A stretch of DNA of 64,000 bases from Amycolatopsis sp. cg9 (GCF_041346945.1 NZ_CP166850.1:7114501-7178500), one strand, 5' to 3'; positions 35,963 through 49,118 are shown, counted from the stretch's first letter. Numbers and translations are program-made. The notes: generated by a model from the letters alone, not told the origin.

Positions 35963-36951
35963 GTCGATTCCCGGACCACCAGGGAAGTCGGGACGATCAG
36001 CGGCGCACCGGGTGGCGGCGCCCCGGCCAGCTGTGCGAGCAGCTGCCGGGCCGCCGCCTCGCCCATGGCCCGCAGCGGCTGGCGGATCGTGGTGAGCGGC
36101 GGCTGGGTGTGCGCGGCCAGGGGGATGTCGTCGAAGCCGACCACGGCGACGTCCCCCGGCACCGCGCGCCCGGACTTGCGCAGCCCGGCCAGGACGCCGG
36201 CCGCGGTGAGGTCGTTGTGGGCGAACACCGCGTCGAACTCCGGGCCCGAGGCCAGCAGCTGGAGGATCGCGGCCTCGCCGCTCTCGCTCGTGAAGTCGCC
36301 TTCGATGATGAGGCTCGGGTCGAGCGTCAGCCCGGCGTCGAGGACGGCTTCGTTGAACCCGTTGAGGCGGTCGGCGGTGCAGCCGAAGTCGTGCGGGCCG
36401 GTGACGGTGGCCAGCCGGGTGCGGCCGGTGGCCAGGAGGTGGCGGGCCGCCGTCGCGCCGCCGTGGCGGTTGTCCGTGCCCACCGACGGGAACGCGGGAC
36501 GGCGGCCGCGGTCGTCGATCACCACCACCGGCAGGCCGGAGTCGTGCAGGACGCGCAGGTGCCGCACCGCGTCCGGGGGCTCGATGAGCAGCAGGCCGTC
36601 GAACGCCTTCGCCGACACCTGCCGCGAAAACTCGTCCAGGGATTCGGTGCCGCGGTTGGCCGTGGACAGCAGCAGGCCGTAACCCTTCGACTCCACGACG
36701 TCGGCGACGCCCTGCAGCACCTCGCCCATCCACGGCCAGGTCAGGCCCGGCACCAGCATCCCGACCGTGCGCGTCACGCCGCGGGCCAGCCCGACCGCGC
36801 CGGCGCTGGGGATGTACCCGGTCGCGGCGATCACCTCGCGCACCCGGATCGCGGTCGCCGCGTCCACATCGGCTTTGTTGTTGAGAACCCTGGACACGGT
36901 CGTCTTGCTCACCCGCGCGCGGCGGGCGACCTCGGCGATCGTGACGCGCAT
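35905..36951 (-). CDS. LacI-family repressor of the glucan locus
   Basis: 348 aa. Residues 1-50 are the LacI helix-turn-helix and hinge (TIAEVARRARVSKTTVSRVL, NNKADVDAATAIRVREVI). The periplasmic-binding-like core follows (GMLVPGLTWPWMGEVLQGVA, AVFAHNDLTAAGVLAGL, VVGFDDIPLAA). The usual LacI end, VVRESTQ, is reached about 17 residues before its stop; the extra tail is encoded across the GH3 end. Lying between GH3 and a large secreted protein, it most likely senses a gluco-oligosaccharide. Confidence 0.9.
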   Translation of the reverse strand: MRVTIAEVARRARVSKTTVSRVLNNKADVDAATAIRVREVIAATGYIPSAGAVGLARGVTRTVGMLVPGLTWPWMGEVLQGVADVVESKGYGLLLSTANRGTESLDEFSRQVSAKAFDGLLLIEPPDAVRHLRVLHDSGLPVVVIDDRGRRPAFPSVGTDNRHGGATAARHLLATGRTRLATVTGPHDFGCTADRLNGFNEAVLDAGLTLDPSLIIEGDFTSESGEAAILQLLASGPEFDAVFAHNDLTAAGVLAGLRKSGRAVPGDVAVVGFDDIPLAAHTQPPLTTIRQPLRAMGEAAARQLLAQLAGAPPPGAPLIVPTSLVVRESTQETVSAADRGTFRDESPT

Positions 36952-37033
36952 CCGTCCTCCCGAGCGGGGGGTGGCAAGTCCTGTGGTGCCAAGGTACTCG
37001 CCCCGGGCCCCGCCGCGACCGGTCCGAAATCGA

Positions 37034-40000
37034 TCAAGTCCACCCGGACAGCCGCGTGAGGCTCGCGTCGCCGCTCCGCCAGTCCGTCCGGACGGCGACG
37101 TACCTGGCCGGGCCGGTCACCTTCACGGTCGAGGTGCGGCCGCGGCCCGCGGTGCCCGCCGTCGTGTAGGTGACTCCGTCGGTGCTGGTTTCGACCGTGG
37201 CGGGGGGCACGCGCCCCGGCGTCCAGGCGAGCTCGACCGCGACGGTGGAAACCAGGGCGGCCGCGCCGAGATCGACGACCAGCCGGCCGGCGGGCCCGGG
37301 CCGCCACGCGGTCGCCGGGTCGTCGTCGACCGCAGCGGCCGGGCTCGACATCCCGGGCGGCAGCGGTTCGGCGGGGAACGTGCGCGCGCCGAGCGCGAGG
37401 TCGGCCAGGGGGTACGGGCGGACTTCGCCGAACACGACCGGCACCGGCCGGCGCGGCGGCAGCACCACCGGCCGCGGGCGGCCGCCGTCCGGGGTGACCG
37501 TGACGACCGACGGCAGCGGCCCCGGCGCGGTGAGCTCGACGCGGCTCGCGTCGCGCACGACCGCCTTCAGCCCGGCCGGGCCGCGCACGGTGAACCGCGG
37601 GGGTTCGACGCGGCCCTCGGCGGGCGCGAGGTCCAGCGTGAAGGTGGTGCCGGTCGCGGTGAGGACCTGTTCGCCGCGGTAGAGCCGGCGGGTGGTCCCG
37701 CGCTGCGGCAGGGCCGCCGTGCCCGCGGCGGCCGCGGCGGAAAGGTTGACCAGCACCAGGAAGCCGTCGGTCACGCTCGCCCGGACCGCGGGTGCGGTGG
37801 TCGCGACGCGCCCGGACGGCTTCGCGCCGGCCGGCGCGGGGTACAGCTCGGCGAGCAGGGGAGCGGCAGGGCCGTCGGAGAGCGTGACGCGGTCGCCGGT
37901 GACGGTGAGCGGGTTCGGGCTGTCGACGACGAGCCCGGCCCGCCCGTCGACGTCCAGCCACCCGCCGGTGCTCCGCAGCGCGGGGACCGGGTAGGTCGCC
38001 ACCGCCGTCCAGGTCACGCCGTCGGGCGAGGTTTCGAGCCGGTACTTCCGCCCCGCGGCCGCTTCCCAGCTGAGCCGGGCGTGGTCGAAGGACACCAGGG
38101 CGCCGAGGTCGACGGCGAGCCAGCTGTCCGCGCGTGTCCGGTCCGATGTGGACACCGCCCAGCGCGTCGCCGGGTCACCGTCGTTGGCGTACTTCGCCTC
38201 CTTGCCCGCCGACGCCGAGGACGCCGTCGCCGTCCCGGTCCGCGCGAGGTCGGGCCCGTCGCCGTCGCGGACCTCGAACGCCCAAAGCGAGTAGCCGTAC
38301 TGCGGGTCCGGCGTGACGCCGAGCATCCGGACGTACCGCGCGGTGACCCGGCCGAAGGGGACGTCGTCGATGCGCGCGCCGGCCGGTGCGGCCTGCGCCT
38401 GCACCGTCACGGTGCCCTCGGCCGCGGTGTAGGCGCGGTCGCCGTCGAGACCAGGTACGCCGGGCATGGCGAGGTTGTAGACGTTCAGGACGCCTTCGCC
38501 GTCGGCGACGCCAGTGCTGGCGTAGACGGCGGCGCCGGTGGGCAGGGTGGCGAAGGCGGCGTACCCGGTGTCGAAGCGCAGGACGCCGACGGTGCCGTCG
38601 AAGCCGTCGCGGACCTCCTCGTAGGTGGTCGCGTGGCGTTCGCGCACGGCGACGTTCGTCGCGGGCAGCATCGCCGGGCTGGCGCCGCCGAGGACGAACA
38701 GCCAGTCGTCGTGGCGCGGCTGCCAAGCGAACTTGACGAACCCGGGCTTGGTCACGGTGCCCGCCCAGGCGGCGGGGGAGCGGTGGGCGAGCAGCCCGGG
38801 CCCGGCGCCGAAGTCCGCGACCCCGGCGGCGAGGGTGTCGAACTCGTCCTTGCGGACCGCGGTGACCGGGCCGCCGTGGCTCGCGCGCCACTCGTGCAGC
38901 AGGTAGCTGATGGCGAGTTCGGCGCGGGCCTCCGGCTCGTACTTCGGCTCGCCGGAGAACTTCGTGATCCGGTCGGCGGGCGCGTAGGCCTGGTACGGCT
39001 CGAGCCGGGCCGCCAGCTGCGCCTCGGCGTAGGCGGCGTAGCGGTCGCCGAGGACCTGGGCGCGGAAGGCGAGCGGGATGACGTCGCGGCCGTAGAGGTG
39101 CTCGCGGTCGGCGACCATCGGCATCAGCGGCTCACCGGCGTCGCTGGTCATCAGCAGCATGGTGCGCCAGAGCAGTTCGCCGTTCGGCTGCGCGGTGAGC
39201 ACTTCGGGCAGCGGCGTCCCGGCGGCGAGGAAGTGCATCGCGTTGCGGCCGGACGTGCGCCAGAGCTCTTCCTGGTAGTGCGGGCCGAACGAGCCGTGGT
39301 TTTCGACGAGGAAGGTGTCGTAGAGGTTGGTCGCGGTGTTGGCGTTCACCGGACGGCCGTCGACGAGCCGCGGGTTGGCGAGGTCGGCCGCGGGCAGCCC
39401 GGCCTCGTTGCGGCTCCAGGTGCCGAAGGCGGCACGCCACTGGTCCGCGCGCGGGTCGGCCGGCGCCCAGGCGAGAGCCGGGGCGAGCGATTGGGCGTAG
39501 ACGCCCATCTCCTCCAGTTTCGTGTCGCCGACGTAGCCGCCCTTGAGCCCGTTGGGGGTCCAGCCGCCCGAGGTGGGGTCGTCCTTTTCGCCGAGTGCGG
39601 TCGTGTAGGCGGCCTGTCCGGTGGTGATGCGGTCGACGTTCGCGCGGGTCGCCGCGTCGAGGTCTGTCCACAAGAGACGGGCGGCGAGCAGGAAGTACGA
39701 CTGGAACGTGGTGTCGAAGAACAGCTTGCGGCCCCACTCGGTCCCGCCGGTCAGCAGGTTGGACGCGGCGAAGTGCCGGATCGTGGCGAGGGTGTGGGCC
39801 TTGAGCGTTTCCCGGTCGACGCCGGCGGCTCCGGGGTCGTAGCCGTCGCGGGTGAGGAGGACGGCGTTGCCGAGCACGACGGCGAAGGTGAAGTCGCGGG
39901 CCGGGTAGATCCCGGCTTTCGCGTCGAACTGCTGCTCGGCCCAGCGGGTGTGCCGCAGCAGCACCCGGCGGTAGGTGGCGGCGACGGGATCGGGCGGCCC

Positions 40001-40102
40001 GGCAGTGGCCGCCTCCGCCCGGCCGGGCAGGTTCACCAGCAGCGCGGCGGCGCCGGCCGCGCCGAACAGGGCGAGCGCGTGCCGCCGGTCGAGCTCACCC
40101 AT
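37034..40102 (-). CDS. Large Tat-secreted glycan-active protein with discoidin domain
   Basis: 1022 aa. N-terminus MGELDRRHALALFGAAGAAA has twin arginines and a hydrophobic stretch, fitting Tat export. Residues about 40-420 are rich in helical, Trp- and Tyr-containing segments (HTRWAEQQFDAKAGIYPARD, WGRKLFFDTTFQSYFLLAAR) that suggest an (alpha/alpha) barrel. About 590-740 is a discoidin/CBM32 domain (TARYVRMLGVTPDPQYGYSL), and the end (about 880-1020) has a second one (FPAEPLPPGMSSPAAAVDDD). No catalytic motif recognised, so hydrolase or lyase cannot be decided. A LacI-type operator lies 19 bp upstream, tying it to the locus. Confidence 0.7.
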   Translation of the reverse strand: MGELDRRHALALFGAAGAAALLVNLPGRAEAATAGPPDPVAATYRRVLLRHTRWAEQQFDAKAGIYPARDFTFAVVLGNAVLLTRDGYDPGAAGVDRETLKAHTLATIRHFAASNLLTGGTEWGRKLFFDTTFQSYFLLAARLLWTDLDAATRANVDRITTGQAAYTTALGEKDDPTSGGWTPNGLKGGYVGDTKLEEMGVYAQSLAPALAWAPADPRADQWRAAFGTWSRNEAGLPAADLANPRLVDGRPVNANTATNLYDTFLVENHGSFGPHYQEELWRTSGRNAMHFLAAGTPLPEVLTAQPNGELLWRTMLLMTSDAGEPLMPMVADREHLYGRDVIPLAFRAQVLGDRYAAYAEAQLAARLEPYQAYAPADRITKFSGEPKYEPEARAELAISYLLHEWRASHGGPVTAVRKDEFDTLAAGVADFGAGPGLLAHRSPAAWAGTVTKPGFVKFAWQPRHDDWLFVLGGASPAMLPATNVAVRERHATTYEEVRDGFDGTVGVLRFDTGYAAFATLPTGAAVYASTGVADGEGVLNVYNLAMPGVPGLDGDRAYTAAEGTVTVQAQAAPAGARIDDVPFGRVTARYVRMLGVTPDPQYGYSLWAFEVRDGDGPDLARTGTATASSASAGKEAKYANDGDPATRWAVSTSDRTRADSWLAVDLGALVSFDHARLSWEAAAGRKYRLETSPDGVTWTAVATYPVPALRSTGGWLDVDGRAGLVVDSPNPLTVTGDRVTLSDGPAAPLLAELYPAPAGAKPSGRVATTAPAVRASVTDGFLVLVNLSAAAAAGTAALPQRGTTRRLYRGEQVLTATGTTFTLDLAPAEGRVEPPRFTVRGPAGLKAVVRDASRVELTAPGPLPSVVTVTPDGGRPRPVVLPPRRPVPVVFGEVRPYPLADLALGARTFPAEPLPPGMSSPAAAVDDDPATAWRPGPAGRLVVDLGAAALVSTVAVELAWTPGRVPPATVETSTDGVTYTTAGTAGRGRTSTVKVTGPARYVAVRTDWRSGDASLTRLSGWT

Positions 40103-40121
40103 GCGTGACCTCCCAGGCCGT

Positions 40122-40135
40122 TGACAACCTTGTCA
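40122..40135. promoter_or_regulatory. LacI-type operator upstream of the large secreted protein
   Basis: TGACAA-CC-TTGTCA, 6-bp perfect arms, 19 bp before the start at 40102. Very close to the TTGACAACGTTGTCAA class of LacI-family sites. Confidence 0.6.
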
Positions 40136-40218
40136 GCGCGGATTCTGGGACGCCGCGCGCCGCGGGGGCAACCCCGCGACCGAATCCCGTCCGCTTTCGG
40201 ACAAGGCCCGGATAATTC

Positions 40219-40234
40219 GTATAACGACCTATAC
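40219..40234. promoter_or_regulatory. AT-rich inverted repeat, possible promoter/operator
   Basis: GTATA-ACGACC-TATAC in an AT-rich stretch between divergent genes. The TATAC/TATACG words could be -10 elements on either strand. Confidence 0.35.
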
Positions 40235-40245
40235 CTTTGGCCAGG

Positions 40246-40330
40246 CGGGCTGAAGGGGACTTTCCTCGCGTGTGGTGCGCTGAAGGGGACTTTCCTCGCA
40301 TCAGATGACATGAACGTCCCCTTCAGCCCG
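40246..40330. repeat. Family A palindrome with a duplicated arm
   Basis: CTGAAGGGGACTTTCCTCGC occurs twice at a 30-bp period (40250-40269, 40280-40299). The first copy with its CGGG prefix (40246-40260) is an exact 15-bp reverse complement of GTCCCCTTCAGCCCG (40316-40330). TGAACGTCCCCTTCA at 40311-40325 is itself a TGAA/TTCA palindrome. Confidence 0.8.
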
Positions 40331-40387
40331 CTCGGGTGGGAGCAAGCTCACCGCCGCCCTCCGCGTCCGCCGTGGTGGGATGACAAC

Positions 40388-41149
40388 GTGATCAGCGACT
40401 CGGCCACCTTCCTGCTCCTCGTGCTCGCCGGGGTGGGGGCCGGGCTCACCGGGGCCATCGCCGGGCTCGCTTCGCTCGTGTCCTACCCGGCGCTGCTCGC
40501 CGCCGGGCTGCCGCCGGTCCTCGCCAACGTCACCAACACCGTCGCCATGCTCGGCACCACCGCCGGGGCCGCCGCCGGCGCCCGGCCCGAACTCGCCGGC
40601 CAGCGCGCCCGGATCGTCCCGCTCTGCCTCATCACCACCCTCGGCGGCGCGGCCGGCGGGTTCCTGCTCCTCGTCACCCCGTCCGACGCCTTCACCGCGA
40701 TCGTCCCGTGGCTGATCGGCGGTGCCGCCGTCGTCCTGATGGCGGGCCCGCGCCTGCGCCGCCTGGCCGAAGCCGCCGACCACCACGGCCTCCGCCCCGC
40801 CACCGCCGTCGGCGCGTTCTTCATCGGTGTCTACGGCGGCTACTTCGGGGCCGCCGCCGGTGTCCTCATGCTCGCCCTGCTCGTCTCGGTGTGGAGCCAG
40901 CCGCTCGCCCGGACGAACGCCGCGAAGAACCTGGTCACCGGGTCGGCGAACTTCCTCGCCGCGATCGTCTTCGCCGGCACCGGCAAAGTCGTCTGGCTCG
41001 CCGCCCTCGCCGTCTGCCTCGGTTCGCTCGGCGGCTCGTGGCTGGGCTCCACCCTCGTGCGCCACCTGCCGGCGACACCGCTGCGCATCGGGATCGGGAT
41101 CGCCGGGCTGGGGCTGGCCGGCGTGCTCGGCTGGCAGGCTTACGCCTGA
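40388..41149 (+). CDS. TauE/SafE-family sulfite/organosulfonate exporter
   Basis: 253 aa. GTG start; longer in-frame starts would translate the repeat element and are rejected. Eight hydrophobic segments; two internal halves each with the family glycine-rich pattern (LAGVGAGLTGAIAGLASLVSYP and FFIGVYGGYFGAAAGVLML). Inner-membrane permease for small anions or carboxylates. Substrate not evident. It lies 78 bp before the molybdenum hydroxylase operon, from which a small hairpin separates it. Confidence 0.88.
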   Translation: MISDSATFLLLVLAGVGAGLTGAIAGLASLVSYPALLAAGLPPVLANVTNTVAMLGTTAGAAAGARPELAGQRARIVPLCLITTLGGAAGGFLLLVTPSDAFTAIVPWLIGGAAVVLMAGPRLRRLAEAADHHGLRPATAVGAFFIGVYGGYFGAAAGVLMLALLVSVWSQPLARTNAAKNLVTGSANFLAAIVFAGTGKVVWLAALAVCLGSLGGSWLGSTLVRHLPATPLRIGIGIAGLGLAGVLGWQAYA

Positions 41150-41151
41150 AA

Positions 41152-41180
41152 GACTTCCCGCCCGCGGGCTGACGGAAGTC
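41152..41180. terminator. Weak hairpin after tauE-like gene
   Basis: GACTTCC/GGAAGTC arms (41152-41158, 41174-41180) around a CCCGCGGG palindrome, 2 bp after the stop. Confidence 0.4.
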
Positions 41181-41227
41181 CCGCGGACAAGGCATGATCG
41201 GCGGGGTAACGGCGAGCAGGAGACCAG

Positions 41228-43488
41228 ATGAGCATTGTCGGGACCCGGGTCGTCCGCCAGGAGGATCAGAACCTGATCACCGCGGGCGGCACCTACGTGG
41301 ACGATTTGCGGGAGGAAGCGCTTTCCGGAGCCGCGCACGCGGTGTTCGTACGCAGCCCCATCGCGCACGCGCGGATCGGGGGCATCGATGTCAGCGAGGC
41401 GAAGGCGGCGCCGGGCGTGCTCGGCGTGTTCACCGCCGCCGACCTCGGGCTCGATCCGCACGCGGCGGGGCCGGTCAAGGAACCGTGGCTGGCCGACGGC
41501 GTCGTGCGCTACGTCGGCGAACCGGTCGCGCTCGTCCTCACCGAGGAGCGCTACCAGCTGGCCGACGCGGCCGAGCTGGTCGACGTCGACTACGACCCCC
41601 TCGACGCCGTGCCGAGCATCGGCGCCGCCCTCGCGGACGAGACGCTGCTGTACCCCGAAACCGGCAGCAACGTCGTGCAGGTCAACGGTGCGGCGGAGTT
41701 CGACGACTCGATCTTCGACGGGTGCGAGGTCGTTGTTTCGCAGACCATCGTGAACCAGCGCGTCGCGCCCGCGCCGCTCGAACCGCGCGGCGCGTCGTGC
41801 GCGTGGGGCGAAGACGGCAGGCTGACGGTCTGGCTGTCGACCCAGAACGCCCAGATCGCCCGGACTCAGCTGGCCGCGAGCCTCGGGGTGGGCGAGGAGA
41901 ACGTCCGGGTCATCGCGCCGGACGTCGGCGGCGGGTTCGGCGCGAAGATCGGCGCCGACCCCGAAGCGACCGTGCTGGGCTGGGCCGCCAAGGCGATCGG
42001 GCGCCCGGTGCGCTGGGTCGAGTCGCGCAGCGAGAACCTGACCGCGATGACGCACGGCCGCGGCCAGCTCAACACCGTCACCATCGGCGGGAAGCGCGAC
42101 GGCACCGTCCTCGCCTACCGTCTCGACGTCATCCAGGACGCCGGCGCGTACCCGCGGACGCTGTTCCTGCCGACGCTGACCGAGCTGATGGCCGTCGGCG
42201 TCTACCGGTTCCCGAAGGTGGAAACGCGCAGCCGCGGCGTCGTCACGAACACCACGCCGATCGCGGCCTACCGCGGCGCGGGCCGCCCGGAGGCGACCGC
42301 GGCGGTCGAGCGCGGGATGGACGTCTTCGCCGCGGAGATCGGGATGGACCCGGCCGAGGTCCGCCGGGTCAACTTCATCCGGCCCGAAGAATTCCCGTAC
42401 CAGACGCCGACCGGCGCCTCCTACGACACGGGCGAGTACGCGGCGGCGCTGGACAAGGTCCTGGACGCCGCCGGGTACGCCGAGCTGCGGGCCGAGCAGA
42501 AGCGCCGTCGCGAAGCCGGTGACCCGGTCGAGCTGGGCCTCGGGATCGCGGCCTACGTCGAGATCACCGGCGGCGACTCCGGCGGCGAGAGCGGCCGCGT
42601 CGACATCCACCCGGACGGCTCGGTCGTCGCGTGGACCGGCAGCTCGCCGCACGGCCAAGGGCTCGGCACGTCGCTGGCGATGCTGCTGTCCGACCAGCTC
42701 GGCGTGCCGCTGGAGAAGATCACCGTGCGCCACGGCGACACCGACGAGGTGCCCAAGGCGGTCGGCACGTTCGGCTCCCGGTCGCTGCAGCTGGGCGGCT
42801 CGGCGATCCGGCAGGCGGCCGAGGAGGTGATCGCGCAGGCCCGCGAGCTGGCGGCCGACCTGCTGGAAGCGGCACCGGACGACCTCGAGCTGGACGTCGA
42901 GCGCGGGGTCTGGCAGGTCAAGGGCGCGCCGTCGAGCACCGTGCTCAGCTGGGCCCAGGTCGCCGAAACGGCCGGCGAGGGCAAGCTGTCGGCCGACGTC
43001 TGGTTCGGCGGCGGCAAGCCGACCTTCCCGTTCGGCGCGCACCTCGCGGTCGTCGAGGTAGACACCGAGACCGGCAAGGTCGACCTGCGCCGGATCGTCG
43101 CGGTCGACGACGCCGGCCCGATCGTCAACCCGCTCACCTTCCGCGGCCAGCGCCACGGCGGGCTCGGGCAGGGCGCGGCGCAGGCGCTGATGGAGGTCGT
43201 CACCTACGACGAAGACGGCAACCCGACGACCGCGACGCTGGCGGACTACTCGTTCGTCACCGCCGTCGAGCTGCCGGACTTCGAGCTCGTCGACATGGCC
43301 ACCCCGACCGACCGGAACCTGCTGGGGGTCAAGGGGATCGGCGAAGCGGCGACGATCGGTTCGACGCCGGCGGTGCACAACGCCGTGGTGGACGCGCTTT
43401 CGACGCGAGGGGTGCACCACCTGGACATGCCCACGACCCCGATCCGGGTCTGGGAAGCACTTGAGGAAGCTGGGAAGGGAAGCGCGCG

Positions 43489-43492
<4 letters not shown>
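41228..43492 (+). CDS. Molybdenum hydroxylase large subunit (CoxL form II-like)
   Basis: 754 aa. Xanthine dehydrogenase/CO dehydrogenase large-subunit family that binds molybdopterin cytosine dinucleotide. The active-site loop is [10 protein letters not shown] (347-356), the form II signature, not the AYRCSFR of true CO dehydrogenase. Cofactor motifs [10 protein letters not shown] and the catalytic-glutamate loop [12 protein letters not shown] are present. Oxidation of an aldehyde, purine or N-heterocycle is thus more likely than CO oxidation. Gene order is large, small, medium with 4-nt overlaps. No MoCo chaperone gene is adjacent. Confidence 0.92.
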
Positions 43493-43955
<463 letters not shown>

Positions 43956-43959
<4 letters not shown>

Positions 43960-44774
43960 TCCCCGCCGAATTCCGCTACGAGCGCGTGTCCACAGTGGAC
44001 GAAGCGCTGGTCAGGCTCGCCGAGCACGGCGACGAGGCGAAGGTGCTGGCGGGCGGGCACTCCCTGCTGCCGCTGATGAAGCTGCGGCTGGCCGCGCCGG
44101 AGTACGTGGTCGACATCGGCCCGGTCGACGAGCTCCGGTACGTCCGGCTCGACGGCGACGACGTCGTCATCGGCGCGCTGTCCCGCTACAGCGACCTCCA
44201 GCAGGACCCGGTGCTGGCCGAGCACGCGCCCCTGCTGGCGCGCGTGTCCGGCGAGGTCGGCGACCGGCAGGTCCGCCACCGCGGCACGATCGGCGGCTCG
44301 CTGGTGCACGCCGACTCGGCGGCCGACCTGCCCGCGGCGGTGCTGGCGTCGGACGCGGTCCTGGTCGCACGCGGTCCGGCGGGGGAGCGCCGCATCCCGG
44401 CGGCGGAGTTCTTCCTCGGCCCGTTCACGACGCCGCTGGAGCCCGACGAGCTGCTCACCGAGGTCCGGCTGCCCCGCCAGACCGGGCAGGGCTGGGGCTT
44501 CCAGAAGTTCACCCGCCGCGCGATCGACTGGGCGATGGTCGGCGTGGCCGTCGCCGGCGGCCGGGTGGGCCTGGTCAACATGGGCGGCGTGCCGCTGCGG
44601 GCCACCGCCACGGAGGAAGCGCTGGCGTCGGGCGCGTCGATCGCGGACGCGGCGGCGCTGGCCGCGGACGGCACGAACCCGCCGGACGAGCCGCACGCGA
44701 CGGCGGAGTACCGCCGCCACCTGGCCCGGGTGCTCACCCGCCGTGCGCTGATGGAGGCGTCGGCCCGGTCCTGA
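43956..44774 (+). CDS. Molybdenum hydroxylase FAD medium subunit
   Basis: 272 aa, GTG start coupled to the small-subunit stop. FAD-binding motifs of the VAO fold CoxM type: [23 protein letters not shown] and [25 protein letters not shown]. The C-terminal domain ([21 protein letters not shown]) is the CO-dehydrogenase flavoprotein C-terminus. Accepts electrons from the Fe-S subunit and hands them to quinone or NAD. A strong bidirectional hairpin follows. Confidence 0.94.
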
Positions 44775-44779
44775 CCGCC

Positions 44780-44818
44780 GAAGGCCCGGCCGGTCCACAG
44801 TGGACCGGCCGGGCCTTC
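44780..44818. terminator. Bidirectional 18-bp hairpin terminator
   Basis: GAAGGCCCGGCCGGTCCA (44780-44797) and its exact complement (44801-44818) with a CAG loop, 5 bp after the FAD subunit and 8 bp from the katG stop. Serves both convergent operons. Confidence 0.8.
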
Positions 44819-44826
44819 GCGCGTGA

Positions 44827-47552
<2,726 letters not shown>

Positions 47553-47560
47553 CACGGCCG

Positions 47561-47589
47561 ACCCTAGGACCGTATCTGGAATGAGTCAA
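47561..47589 (-). promoter_or_regulatory. furA promoter with Fur box-like sequence
   Basis: TTGACT (47589-47584), 17-bp spacer, TAGGGT (47566-47561); start at about 47554, at the GTG/ATG. The TTGACTCATTCCAGATA stretch resembles the FurA site I recall upstream of mycobacterial furA. Confidence 0.7.
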
Positions 47590-47668
47590 GTTATGACGGC
47601 GGTTCCACCCGGTGGTGTCGCGCGGTGCGGGTACTCGACCGGCCGGCTGCCTGGTTAGGCTCGCGGGC

Positions 47669-48466
47669 ATGCCGGACACGCAGTACGAAGACCTCCTCCG
47701 CCACGTGCTCGAAACGGGGACCCGCAAAGGGGACCGTACTGGTACCGGCACGCGGTCGATCTTCGGGCACCAGCTGCGCTACCGCCTCTCGGACGGCTTC
47801 CCGCTGATCACCACGAAGAAGGTCCACTTCCGCTCGATCGCCTACGAACTGCTGTGGTTCCTGCGCGGCGACGCGAACGTCGGCTGGCTGCGCGAGCACG
47901 GCGTGACGATCTGGGACGAGTGGGCGGCACCCGACGGCGACCTCGGCCCGGTCTACGGCGTCCAGTGGCGTTCGTGGCCGACCCCGGACGGCGGCCACGT
48001 CGACCAGATCGCGGAGGTCCTGCGCACGCTGCGCGAGAACCCCGACTCGCGGCGGATCATCGTGTCCGCGTGGAACGTGGCCGACATCCCGCGGATGGCG
48101 CTCCCGCCGTGCCACGCGTTCTTCCAGTTCCACGTCGCCGACGGCAAGCTGTCCTGCCAGCTCTACCAGCGCAGCGCGGACCTGTTCCTCGGCGTCCCGT
48201 TCAACATCGCGAGCTACGCGCTGCTGACGCACATGATCGCGGCCCAGGTGGGCCTCGGCGTCGGCGACTTCATCTGGACCGGCGGCGACTGCCACATCTA
48301 CGACAACCACGTCGAGCAGGTGCGCACGCAGCTCGCCCGCGAGGCGCGGCCGTTCCCGGCGCTGGAGCTGAAGCCGGCGGAGAGCCTGTTCGACTACACC
48401 TACGAGCACTTCGCCCTCGAGGGCTACGACCCGCACCCGGGCATCAAGGCCCCGGTGGCGGTGTGA
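47669..48466 (+). CDS. thyA: Thymidylate synthase
   Basis: 265 aa. Converts dUMP to dTMP with methylene-tetrahydrofolate. Catalytic C148 in [13 protein letters not shown]; folate/dUMP segments [27 protein letters not shown] and the C-terminal IKAPVAV. ATG chosen at [10 protein letters not shown]; the TAGGCT 8 bp upstream may be a -10 of a leaderless mRNA. Overlaps folA by 4 bp, giving the classic thyA-folA pair that recycles the dihydrofolate it forms. Confidence 0.97.
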   Translation: MPDTQYEDLLRHVLETGTRKGDRTGTGTRSIFGHQLRYRLSDGFPLITTKKVHFRSIAYELLWFLRGDANVGWLREHGVTIWDEWAAPDGDLGPVYGVQWRSWPTPDGGHVDQIAEVLRTLRENPDSRRIIVSAWNVADIPRMALPPCHAFFQFHVADGKLSCQLYQRSADLFLGVPFNIASYALLTHMIAAQVGLGVGDFIWTGGDCHIYDNHVEQVRTQLAREARPFPALELKPAESLFDYTYEHFALEGYDPHPGIKAPVAV

Positions 48467-48921
48467 TCGGGCTGATCTGGGCCCAGGCCGCGAACGGCGT
48501 CATCGGCCGCGACGGCGGGCTGCCGTGGCACCTGCCGGAGGACCTGCGCCACTTTCGCTCGGTGACGAAGGGTGCGGCGGTGCTGATGGGGCGGCGGACG
48601 TGGGAGTCGCTGCCGCCGCGGTTCCGGCCACTGCCCGGGCGGCGCAACCTGGTGCTTTCGCGGACTCCGCAGGAGGAGGCCGAGACGTTCCCGTCGTTGG
48701 CTTCGGCGTTGTCCGCGGTGCCGGGCGACGTGTGGGTGATCGGCGGGGCGGCGGTGTACGCGGCGGCGCTGCCGGTGGCGGACCGGATCGTGGTGACCGA
48801 GCTCCGCGAGCCCTTCGAAGGGGACACGTACGCGCCCGAAGTGGGACGGCCGGCGGAGTCCGCGGGGGAGTGGCTGGAGTCTTCGACGGGCCTGCACTAC
48901 CGGTTCCTGACCTGGGGCTGA
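48463..48921 (+). CDS. folA: Dihydrofolate reductase
   Basis: 152 aa, GTG start overlapping the thyA stop. NADPH-dependent reduction of dihydrofolate. Motifs: [25 protein letters not shown] with the catalytic acid in PEDL (Glu in place of Asp), [15 protein letters not shown] and [14 protein letters not shown]. Length and motif order are normal. Confidence 0.96.
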   Translation: MIGLIWAQAANGVIGRDGGLPWHLPEDLRHFRSVTKGAAVLMGRRTWESLPPRFRPLPGRRNLVLSRTPQEEAETFPSLASALSAVPGDVWVIGGAAVYAAALPVADRIVVTELREPFEGDTYAPEVGRPAESAGEWLESSTGLHYRFLTWG

Positions 48922-48946
48922 GGCCTCGGCGTGGCGGGCGGGTTGC

Positions 48947-48995
48947 CGCGAATGACTCATTCGGGACCGCGGTTGTCTCGAATGAGTCATTCGCG
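48947..48995. repeat. Family C nested palindrome, copy 1
   Basis: Arms CGCGAATGACTCATTCG (48947-48963) and exact complement (48979-48995), spacer GGACCGCGGTTGTCT. Each arm contains GAATGA-C-TCATTC, itself a palindrome around one base. Part of the 418-bp gap 48922-49339. Confidence 0.85.
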
Positions 48996-49118
48996 ACGTG
49001 TGGACCTCGCCTGGCTCTATGGGGCGGAGCGGGGTCGACCCGCTTGGTGGTCCCGGCGAGGCCGGGGACCGTCGCGTTCCCGAGGCTCGGCTCCGGGAGT
49101 CCGGGCTTGGCGGGATGC

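Noticed and set aside
40250..40300. CRISPR array
   Set aside because: Only two 20-bp direct repeats with a 10-bp gap, which are arms of a palindromic element; no spacer set and no cas genes.
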